Source of the DNA: Actinomycetota bacterium
GTDB lineage: Bacteria; Actinomycetota; Thermoleophilia; Gaiellales; Gaiellaceae
Assembly (NCBI GenBank): GCA_005883355.1
Contig: VAXG01000080.1
Location: forward strand, 1 to 48,020
Reading direction: 5' to 3'
Length of the DNA stretch: 48,020 nt
This document shows positions 42,061 through 48,020 of the stretch, piece after piece. The notes beneath the pieces are model-generated. The model did not search any database, had not been told where the DNA came from, and saw only the letters and a program-made list of their open reading frames with translations. Within the stretch, counting starts at the first letter, position 1. Each line of letters begins with the position of its first letter. The position numbers and the translations under genes were made by a program.

Positions 42061-42216
42061 TTAGTAGCCTCCGCCACCGCCTCCCGAACCACCGCCACCG
42101 GAGTAGACGAGCAGCAGTACGACAGCAACGGCGATCGCCACGAGCACTCCGATCACGAGGAGCCAACGCGTACGGCTCCAGCCGGTTCGCATCTGGTCTT
42201 CACGGAATGTGGCCAT
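42061..42216 (-). CDS. 51-residue single-span membrane protein with glycine-rich tail
   Basis: From ATG 42216 (AAGGAG upstream): cytoplasmic MATFREDQMRTGWSRTRW, one membrane span (LLVIGVLVAIAVAVVLLLV), then YSGGGGSGGGGGGY. The tail is a low-complexity glycine run. The frame extends to 42270, but that start lacks a ribosome-binding site. Unknown function; small proteins of this shape are common in actinobacteria. Confidence 0.65.
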   Translation of the reverse strand: MATFREDQMRTGWSRTRWLLVIGVLVAIAVAVVLLLVYSGGGGSGGGGGGY

Positions 42217-42324
42217 GACCACTCCTTCCCGCCCCATTTGAAAGCAGTATTCCGTCCAAGTTTGCCTCACCCAGGGCGCATTCGGCGAAACCTCGACCCG
42301 CGCCAGTTCGTAATACTTTGGGAA

Positions 42325-42801
42325 ATGAAGCGGGCGGCCGACCCATATCGCGACCTCGACGTGATCGACTCGCGCGCTCCCCGGTTCAACCAGGCGACGA
42401 TCGGCGTCCTGGCCGTGCTCGCGGTCACGACCGGCTGGTGGTGGCTGCTCGGCCTGCTCGGGGCCCAGTTGGTCGTCGGGCTGACGCTCGGCCGGCGCTT
42501 CTGCCTGCCGTGCCTCGCCTACTTCGAGCTCGTGCAGCCCCTGTTCGGCGAAGGCACGCTGGAGGACACGCGGCCGCCGCGCTTCGCGAATCTCGTCGGA
42601 GCCGTGTTCCTCACGTCGGCGACCGTCGCGTACGCAGCCGGTTTCGCCACGCTCGGCGCCGTGCTCGGCGGAACCGTCGCCGCGCTCGCGCTCCTGGCCG
42701 CGGCGACGGGCTTCTGCACCGGCTGCGAGGCGTACAAGCTGGGCTCTTTCCTGGTCGGCAAGCCGTTCGTCTCGTGTCCGCTGCCGCCCCGCGTCGACTG
42801 A
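42325..42801 (+). CDS. DUF4395 family membrane protein
   Basis: 158 residues with four membrane spans and two conserved cysteine pairs at membrane edges: GRRFCLPCLAYFEL and GFCTGCEAYKLGSF. DRDSRAPRFNQ-type N-terminus (DVIDSRAPRFNQATIGVLAVL) is the DUF4395 signature. Members are often next to thioredoxin-like genes and are suspected to handle disulfides, but none is adjacent here. TAATAC lies 8 bases before ATG 42325; the leader, if any, is very short. Confidence 0.85.
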   Translation: MKRAADPYRDLDVIDSRAPRFNQATIGVLAVLAVTTGWWWLLGLLGAQLVVGLTLGRRFCLPCLAYFELVQPLFGEGTLEDTRPPRFANLVGAVFLTSATVAYAAGFATLGAVLGGTVAALALLAAATGFCTGCEAYKLGSFLVGKPFVSCPLPPRVD

Positions 42802-42808
42802 CGTTTCG

Positions 42809-42814
42809 TACGCT
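42809..42814 (+). promoter_or_regulatory. Leaderless -10 element for the zinc-ribbon gene
   Basis: TACGCT followed by 6 bases and the GTG at 42821. Confidence 0.5.
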
Positions 42815-42820
42815 GCACAC

Positions 42821-43081
42821 GTGACCGATTGGTGGGCCGTGCGCCGCGCGCACAGTCAGAAGCCCGCGACGTATACGTGTCCGCTGTGCGGGCGCAGGCT
42901 GCACGCGATGAGCGAGCACGTCGTGATCGCGCCGGAGAACGACGCGAGCCAGAGGCGGCACGCACATACTGAGTGCGTGCTGACGGCGCGGAAGGCCGGG
43001 ACGTTCAAGACGTACGACGACTGGCGGGAAACCCAGCCGCGCCGACGCTCTCGTCTACAGCGGTATTTCCGGCGCGGCTGA
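42821..43081 (+). CDS. Small putative zinc-binding protein
   Basis: 86 residues. CPLCGRRLHAMSEHVV followed by RRHAHTEC gives Cys-x2-Cys ... His-x3-Cys, a plausible zinc site resembling the treble clef of HNH-type proteins but lacking a nuclease core. Basic C-terminus (RRRSRLQRYFRR) suggests nucleic-acid or membrane contact. Similar actinobacterial proteins are annotated only as hypothetical. GTG at 42821, six bases after TACGCT. Confidence 0.65.
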   Translation: MTDWWAVRRAHSQKPATYTCPLCGRRLHAMSEHVVIAPENDASQRRHAHTECVLTARKAGTFKTYDDWRETQPRRRSRLQRYFRRG

Positions 43082-43215
43082 TCAAGGAAGGCCGGCAACA
43101 CCTGCCGCACCCGCGCAGGAGCCGACCCGGCCAGGGAACCTCGAGCACACCAGGAGCGTTCGAGAATGCCACCGGCCTGCCTAGAAAAGAGCCAAACGAA
43201 CCAGGAGGTCCAACC

Positions 43216-43675
43216 ATGGCGACCCAGCTCCAGACCGAGCACGGGATCGTACGTGTGCCCACAGGCACCTGGCACGTGGACCCGACGCATTCCAGCGTCG
43301 CGTTCGAGGTGAAGCACATGATGATCGCCACCGTCCACGGACGTTTCAAGGAGTTCGAGGGAACGATCGAGGCAGCCGAAGAAATCAACAACTCGCGCGT
43401 GTACGGGAAGGTCAAGGCCGCGAGCATCGACACGAACGACGAGACACGGGACGCGCATCTGCGGTCAGCGGATTTCCTCGACGTCGAGAAGTACCTACCC
43501 CGAGATCACGTTCGAGTCGACTCACATCGAGCCCCTCGGCGGACCGGAGTTTCGGATGACGGGCGACCTGACGATCAAGGGTGTCACCCGTCCGGTCGAG
43601 CTCGACGCGACCGTCGAGGGCGCCGAGCTCGATCTGTGGGGAAACGAGCGTGTCGGCATTCGCGTCCGCAGGCAG
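43216..43675 (+). pseudogene. YceI family protein, frameshifted and 3'-truncated
   Basis: ATG 43216 follows AGGAGG. GTWHVDPTHSSVAFEVKHMMI and AASIDTNDETRDAHLRSADFLDVEKY are a good YceI (lipid- or isoprenoid-binding lipocalin-like) N-terminus. After EKY (43494) the frame breaks; the protein resumes one frame over as PEITFESTHIEPLGGPEF and MTGDLTIKGVTRPVELDATV. The break is a tandem 4-base duplication, TACCTACC, and removing one copy restores EKYPEITFES. The last 30 or so residues are missing: after NERVGIRV the sequence runs into a phosphoribosyltransferase remnant. Confidence 0.78.
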
Positions 43676-44087
43676 ATCGACTGGGTCGGCATCGGCGAGG
43701 ACCAGATCCAAAAAGACCCTTGCGCGGGAACTGGACGAGCTGCGCCGGCGGGAAGCGGCATATCGCCACGGGCGCCCGCCGCACGAGCTCAAAGGGAAGA
43801 CGGTGATCCTCGTCGACGACGGTCTGGCGACGGGTGCTTCGATGCAGGCAGCAGCACGCGGGGTCCGCCGCCACGAACCTGCCCGGATCGTGATTTCCGT
43901 ACCCGTCGCATCCCGCGCGACCTGCGATCAGTTCCGGGACGAGGTCGACGAGGTCGTGTGCGCGGTGACCCCCGCGCCGTTCTACGCGATCGGAAACTGG
44001 TACGAGGACTTTTCGCAGACGAGCGACGAGGAGGTGCGCGAGCTCCTCGAGCGTGCGGCGCTCAGTGCGACACAGGCCTCGGATTAG
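43655..44087 (+). pseudogene. Phosphoribosyltransferase-domain protein, N-terminus lost and frameshifted
   Basis: VGIGEDQIQ, then in another frame LARELDELRRREAAYRHGRPP, the PRPP-binding loop VILVDDGLATGASMQAAARGVR, VISVPVASRATCDQFRDEVDEVVC and YAIGNWYEDFSQTSDEEV: the C-terminal half of the small PRTase-like family also found fused to dienelactone hydrolases. The first 90-100 residues are absent, and one extra A in the AAAAA run at 43710-43714 splits the rest (four A's would give DQIQKTLARELDEL). Joined directly to the truncated YceI gene, so one deletion probably removed both ends. Confidence 0.72.
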
Positions 44088-44093
44088 CGCTCG

Positions 44094-44474
44094 TCAGATA
44101 AGTCGCGGCCGGGCGCGGCGTTCCACGTCGCCGAGCACCTGGTCGCCGATCCAGTTGACCGCCCAGACGACGAGGACCGTGCCGACGTACGTCCAGAAAC
44201 CGTTGATGGAGAAGTTGGGCGCGATCCACTCCGCCAGCGCGACCATCGCGATGTTGATCAGGAGATAGAAGAAGCCCAGCGTGATGATGATGAGCGGCAG
44301 CGTCAGGACCGTGAGCAGCGGCTTCAGCACGGCGTTTGCGATCCCGAGCACCGCCGAACCGATCAGGTACGCCGCCCAACCATGGATCTGGACGCCGTCC
44401 CAGATCGCGTTTGCGGCCCAAAGGGCGGCGAGGTTGATCCCCCAGGCGATCACGAGACGGGGCGCGAAGGACAT
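44094..44474 (-). CDS. Holin-family-4-like small membrane protein
   Basis: 126 residues, four spans: IAWGINLAALWAANAIW, AAYLIGSAVLGIANAVLKPLL, LTLPLIIITLGFFYLLINIAMVALAEWI, YVGTVLVVWAVNWIG. PLLTVLTLPLIIITLGFF is the hallmark of the chromosomal phage-holin family 4 superfamily, whose members are membrane proteins of unknown role; no prophage genes are nearby, so lysis is not implied. ATG 44474 chosen over longer frames because TACACT sits 6 bases upstream. Confidence 0.8.
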   Translation of the reverse strand: MSFAPRLVIAWGINLAALWAANAIWDGVQIHGWAAYLIGSAVLGIANAVLKPLLTVLTLPLIIITLGFFYLLINIAMVALAEWIAPNFSINGFWTYVGTVLVVWAVNWIGDQVLGDVERRARPRLI

Positions 44475-44480
44475 GGCGAC

Positions 44481-44490
44481 AGTGTAAAAG
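44481..44490. promoter_or_regulatory. Second shared bidirectional -10 element
   Basis: AGTGTAAAAG reads TACACT on the minus strand (6 bases before ATG 44474) and TAAAAG on the plus strand (6 bases before GTG 44497), with the central TA shared. The plus hexamer ends in G instead of T, so that side is less certain. The 22-base start-to-start gap is the same as at 21269/21292. Confidence 0.4.
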
Positions 44491-44496
44491 GACAGC

Positions 44497-44799
44497 GTGT
44501 TCGCGCGCTTGCACGCCAGCCAGACGACCCGGGAGCAGCACGATCTCGGCCTCGAGATCGTCAGTGACCAGCTTCTGCCCTGGCTCCGGGACAGCTCCGG
44601 CTTCCGCGGGCTGATCCGGCTCTGGAGCCCCGCGGAGGCGAAGACGCTCGTCATCACCTTGTGGGCCGACGAGGAGTCGCTGCGAGCGAGCGCGCAGGCA
44701 GGAGACCAACTAGGCGAGCTCACGGCGGAGACCGTGGGCACGACCAGGCTCGCGCTGGAGGACTACGAGGTGAGCCTCTTCGATGTCACAGACGCCTGA
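44497..44799 (+). CDS. Antibiotic-biosynthesis-monooxygenase-like protein
   Basis: 100 residues resembling the dimeric alpha/beta-barrel ABM/YgiN group: FARLHASQTTREQHDLGLEIVSDQLLPWLRDSSGFRGLIRLWSPAEAKTLVITLWADEESL is read in short strands and helices. These proteins include heme-degrading and quinone-modifying enzymes as well as non-enzymatic members. The GTG start has only a near-match -10. Its end overlaps the next gene by 17 bases, suggesting coexpression with the sensor kinase. Confidence 0.6.
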   Translation: MFARLHASQTTREQHDLGLEIVSDQLLPWLRDSSGFRGLIRLWSPAEAKTLVITLWADEESLRASAQAGDQLGELTAETVGTTRLALEDYEVSLFDVTDA

Positions 44800-46342
44800 G
44801 TTCATCCCCGGGGACGAGTTCGCCAAGGTCCTGACGGAGACGACGATGTCGCTCGTCTGCGTCCTCGACCGGGACGGACGCATCCGATTGTTCAACGATG
44901 CCTGCGAGCGGGTGACCGGCTTCACCCGCGATGAGGTTATGGGCAGCGACGCGCGCGACTTCGTCATTCCGCCGGAGGAGGCGGAAGCATTCAGCGAGGT
45001 GCTCGGCTACGTCTGGAGCACCGGTCTCTCGAGCCCGCAGGTCGGTCACTGGCTGACGAAGGACGGGCAACGCAAGTTGATCGCCTGGTCGAACAGGCTG
45101 ATGCCGAGCGAGGATGAAGGAGGCTCGGCGCTGCTCGTCACGACGGGCATCGACCTGAGCGCGAGCCCGACTGCGGACGACGATGCGTTCGAAGGCGACC
45201 CGGAAGCGAAGCTCGCCGAGGTCAGCCGCCTCGCGCAGGAGCAGCGCGCGCTGCGGCGCGTCGCGACGCTCGTCGCGTCGGAGGCAAGGCCCGAGCGCGT
45301 ATTCGCCGCCGTCTCCGAGGAGTGCGCGCGCGTCCTCGAGGTCGACGCGTCCGCGGTCTTTCGCTTCGAGGGAGACGACACGGCGACCATCGTCGGCCGC
45401 CATAGCCGGGCAGAGGGCGCCGATGCCTTCAACCTCGGCATGCGGCTGCCGGCCAGCGAGGACAGCGGTATCGGCCAGGTCCTCAGAACAGGGGCTCCGG
45501 CGCGGATCCACGACTACACCGAACGGCCCGGAGTCGTCGCGGACAACATGAGACAGATGAGCTACCGGTCGTCGGTGTCGGCTCCGATCGTCGTCGCCGG
45601 CATCATGTGGGGCGCCGTCGGGATCGCGAGCGCAGAGCCCTTGCCCGCCGACACGGAAGCGCGACTAGGTGCGTTCTGTGAGCTCGTGTCGCTCGCGGTC
45701 GCGAGCGCGCAGGCACGCGAGGACCTGAGCGCGTCACGCGCGCGCCTCGTGAAGGCCGGCGACGAGCAGCGCAGAAAGCTCGAACGGAACCTCCACGACG
45801 GAGCCCAGCAGCGACTCGTCTCGCTGGCCCTGACGATCCGGCTCGCTCGACGTCAACTCGAGTCGAACGCAGAGACCGCAGCCGCGTCGCTCGAGCGTGC
45901 AGCCGGAGAGCTGGATCTCGCGCTCGAAGAACTGCGCGAGCTCGCGCGCGGGCTGCATCCCGCAGCACTCACGGAGCAAGGCCTCGGGCCGGCGCTGGCG
46001 GGTGTCGCGAAGCGGCTCGCGATCGACGTCGAGCTGAGCGCACCCGAGGACCGGTTACCGGAGAACATCGAGGCGACGGCGTACTACATCGTCTCGGAGG
46101 CGCTGACGAACGTCGCAAAGCACGCAGAGGCGACGAAGGCGAAGGTCGAGATGACCGTGGCCGGCAAGGCGCTGAAGTTCGAGGTCACCGATGACGGCCG
46201 CGGTGGTGCCGATCCTTCCGCAGGCTCGGGCATCCTCGGGCTGCGTGACCGTGCGGAAGCCGTCGGCGGAACGCTCTTCGTGATCAGCCCACCCGGCAAG
46301 GGCACGATCGTGACGGCTCAGCTTCCACTCAACGACGCTTGA
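44783..46342 (+). CDS. PAS-GAF sensor histidine kinase (orphan, cytoplasmic)
   Basis: 519 residues. N-terminal PAS domain (about 15-125; LVCVLDRDGRIRLFNDACERVTGF), GAF domain (about 160-310; VFAAVSEECARVLEVDASAVFRF, SSVSAPIVVAGIMWGAVGIAS), HisKA_3 phospho-acceptor (KLERNLHDGAQQRLVSLAL) and HATPase (EALTNVAKHAEATKAKVEMT, VTDDGRGGADPSAGSGILGLRDR). No membrane span, so the signal is cytoplasmic or small-molecule. No response regulator is adjacent. It overlaps the upstream ABM-like gene by 17 bases and the convergent oxidase gene by 14. Confidence 0.92.
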   Translation: MSQTPEFIPGDEFAKVLTETTMSLVCVLDRDGRIRLFNDACERVTGFTRDEVMGSDARDFVIPPEEAEAFSEVLGYVWSTGLSSPQVGHWLTKDGQRKLIAWSNRLMPSEDEGGSALLVTTGIDLSASPTADDDAFEGDPEAKLAEVSRLAQEQRALRRVATLVASEARPERVFAAVSEECARVLEVDASAVFRFEGDDTATIVGRHSRAEGADAFNLGMRLPASEDSGIGQVLRTGAPARIHDYTERPGVVADNMRQMSYRSSVSAPIVVAGIMWGAVGIASAEPLPADTEARLGAFCELVSLAVASAQAREDLSASRARLVKAGDEQRRKLERNLHDGAQQRLVSLALTIRLARRQLESNAETAAASLERAAGELDLALEELRELARGLHPAALTEQGLGPALAGVAKRLAIDVELSAPEDRLPENIEATAYYIVSEALTNVAKHAEATKAKVEMTVAGKALKFEVTDDGRGGADPSAGSGILGLRDRAEAVGGTLFVISPPGKGTIVTAQLPLNDA

Positions 46343-47838
46343 CGGGGATGCTCTGGCTCGAGCGGAAGACGTTCTGCGGGTCGTAACGGCGCTTCACCGC
46401 GATCAGGCGATCGAAGTTCGTGCCGTAGTACGCACGCTCCCAGTTGCCGAGGTCGGGATCGATGTAGTTCTGATACGCGAACGGCGAGACGTAAGGGCGC
46501 ATCGCCGAGTAGAAGCCCCGCAGCCAGCGGAGGTTCGGCTCCGCGGCGGCCGACGGGTCCCAGTACGCGAGGTATTGCATCGAGAACAGCGCGTCTCGGT
46601 GGACGAACGCGGTCGCGTCCTTCTTCACGCGGTTGATCGCACCGCCGTAGGAGTCGAGCAGGATGACTCCCGAGCCGCTCCCGGTGGTGATACGCGACTC
46701 GATCTGCCGGATCATCGCGTTGATTCCTTTCAGGCTCAGCGGCTTGTTCGCGAAGCTCGACTTCCCCTTGAACGTCGAGCGCCCAAGCTGACCCTGCGGT
46801 GGCAGGTGGCACTCGGCGATCGTGCCGGAGCAGCCCGCCCACATCTCCTGTGCATCCAGGTAGCTCCGCGAGGTCACGGTGAACCGCGTCGGCGTGCCGG
46901 CGTTCGCGAGCGGGTTGACGAGCGCGCGCAGCCGGTCGGCGCTGCCGAAAAGCTGCCCGGCCGACGTGATGCGGGCTCGCCCGGCCACGACCGAATTGAG
47001 GTTCACCACCGAGAAGAGCCCGTCGGGGGCGTGCGGCGCGAGCTTCTGCCAGGCCTGCACGACCTTCGCCGCATCCGGCCAGGGCCACTCGATGGCGTAC
47101 GTCGCGAGCTGGCCGACGGGATGGGTGCGGAAGACCAGGCGCGTGACGATCCCGAAGCTGCCGCCACCACCGCCGCGGAGCGCCCAGTAGAGATCGGGAT
47201 GTGCGTGCGCGTTGGCCACAACAGCACTGCCGTCCGCCAGCACGACCGTCGCCTCGAGGAGGTTGTCGCAGGTCAGCCCGTATTTCCGCGAGGCAAAGCC
47301 GACTCCGCCGCCGAGAGCAAGGCCTGCGATGCCGACGGTCGGGCACGACCCGGCCGGCACGGTGCGCCCGTTGAGCGCAAGCTTTTGGTACACGTCGATC
47401 AGCCTCGCGCCCGCTCCCACGACGGCGCGCCGGCTCGGATCGAGCGTGATGCCGTTGAGTCGCGACACGTCGACGATGACTCCCGTCGTGGTGGAGTAGC
47501 CGCCGTAGCTGTGGCCACCGGCTCGCGGAACGATTCGCACGGCATGCTCGCGGGCCCAACGAACGGTGCGCTGCACGTCGGCAGTCGACTCGCAGAAGAC
47601 GATCGCGCGCGGCATGACCGTGTCGAAGCGCGTGTCGAAGAGCAACCGGGCCTGGTCGTAGGCGGAGGAGCTCGGCAGGACGACTTCGCCGCGGAGACCG
47701 CTTGCGAGCTCGTCGTAGATTCCGCCGGCGGAGGCTCGGGCGAGCCGAACCAGAGGCCCGCCCGAGCGACACGCCGCCCGCAACCAAGGCGACCCGACCG
47801 CCCCGGGCGAGCAGCTCACGGCGCGTCATCTCCTGCAC
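46329..47838 (-). pseudogene. Tat-exported BBE-type FAD oxidase, frame broken near 47757
   Basis: The GTG at 47838 (TAGATT exactly 6 bases upstream) starts a twin-arginine signal (MTRRELLARGG, then VALVAGGVSLG), but that frame leaves the gene after about 28 residues. The mature protein resumes one frame over as PLVRLARASAGGIYDELASGL. Removing one G from the CTCGGGCGGG segment (around 47757-47766) rejoins them into about 502 residues. The oxidase carries both FAD attachment residues (His in RAGGHSYGG, Cys in KYGLTCDNLLEA) and the BBE tail RYDPQNVFRSSQSI, so it is probably bicovalent, unlike the paralogue at 33332-34759. Confidence 0.8.
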
Positions 47839-47844
47839 GTGCCG

Positions 47845-47850
47845 AATCTA
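47845..47850 (-). promoter_or_regulatory. Leaderless -10 element of the Tat-exported oxidase
   Basis: Minus-strand TAGATT, then 6 bases and GTG 47838; this selects GTG over the ATG three codons later. Confidence 0.5.
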
Positions 47851-47861
47851 ACGACTCGGTG

Positions 47862-48020
47862 TTAAGACCTGTGAACGCCCATCATGATCGTCGCGACGTA
47901 GACGCCCGCGGTGTTCTTCTTCACGCTCACGAGCGACTTGCTTCCTCCGTTACGGAAGATGGAGTCGGCCGCGTTGCGAACGTCCCTGTTCCCGCGGCTG
48001 CTGTACGGCGGGTTCCGGTA
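47862..48020 (-). CDS. C-terminal end of an unidentified protein
   Basis: A frame open to the right window edge runs for 52 codons to TAA at 47862-47864. It contains RNPPYSSRGNRDVRNAADSI, then FRNGGSKSLVSVKKNTAGVY and ATIMMGVHRS. The codon usage matches neighbours. I cannot assign a family; the pattern of small polar residues and a late VYVATIMMGV strand suggests a secreted or beta-rich protein end. Start and most of the gene lie outside. Confidence 0.55.
   Translation of the reverse strand, partial: YRNPPYSSRGNRDVRNAADSIFRNGGSKSLVSVKKNTAGVYVATIMMGVHRS

Noticed and set aside
46318..47838. 506-codon frame as the oxidase gene
   Set aside because: Only its first 28 codons (the Tat signal) are real; the rest is Arg-rich shadow of the true oxidase frame.
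1..48020. CRISPR arrays, insertion sequences, prophage, complete tRNA or rRNA genes
   Set aside because: No direct-repeat/spacer pattern, transposase, integrase, structural phage gene or full cloverleaf was seen. The holin-like protein alone does not indicate a prophage.

Overview
The window is high-GC bacterial DNA (clearly above 60 % G+C), densely packed on both strands, with many GTG and TTG starts. Gene content (a Ddn-type F420-dependent reductase, a SigJ-type sigma factor with a SnoaL tail, class III cyclase/AAA/TPR proteins, DrrAB-like ABC pairs, B12-dependent ribonucleotide reductase, ACC deaminase, P450 and several BBE-type flavoproteins) and widespread leaderless gene starts point to a soil-type actinobacterium. 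Thermoleophilia (Gaiellales/Solirubrobacterales) is my best guess; that placement is inference. No complete tRNA, rRNA, CRISPR array or transposase was found.

Layout. 0-5 kb: the 3' part of an intein-containing nrdJ, then acdS (ACC deaminase), an NTF2-like protein, a GNAT enzyme, a frameshifted lipoprotein gene and a Ddn-like reductase. 5-10.7 kb: a large adenylate cyclase/AAA/TPR regulator, VOC proteins, a stand-alone mreB and an AraC regulator. 10.7-18 kb: an ABC exporter pair divergent from a SigJ-type sigma factor, a glycosidase-like TIM-barrel protein, and a 14-TM drug exporter divergent from an HxlR regulator. 18-24 kb: a second, paralogous cyclase/AAA regulator, mscL, a YdcF/glycosyltransferase pair, and a cupin coupled to a 39-residue membrane peptide. 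24-28 kb: a NarL-type two-component system divergent from an ABC exporter pair. 28-32 kb: a flavin monooxygenase and a P450, apparently joined into one frame by a small deletion, behind a TPR/LuxR regulator. 32-33.3 kb: an ArsR-AHSA1-VOC operon with a palindromic operator. 33.3-37 kb: three flavoproteins (nitronate monooxygenase, lactate 2-monooxygenase-like, BBE oxidase). 37-44 kb: L,D-transpeptidase, SIMPL protein, a DUF2277-cupin-GST operon, a compositionally odd island with a broken gene, a class III alcohol dehydrogenase, small membrane proteins, and a decayed YceI gene fused to a decayed phosphoribosyltransferase. 44-48 kb: a holin-like membrane protein, a monooxygenase-like protein with an orphan PAS-GAF histidine kinase, a Tat-exported BBE oxidase with a broken frame, and the end of an unidentified gene.

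Three cross-cutting signals stand out. First, at least thirteen genes carry a TANNNT hexamer exactly six bases before the start codon, the signature of leaderless transcription; it also fixes several start sites. Two divergent pairs appear to share one TA dinucleotide between back-to-back -10 elements. Second, at least five reading frames are broken by small indels, mostly in short homopolymers or by a 4-bp tandem duplication; these are either real decay or assembly error, and one of them creates an FMO-P450 fusion. Third, an intein ends in the window, interrupting the NrdJ sequence APTG/TISF.
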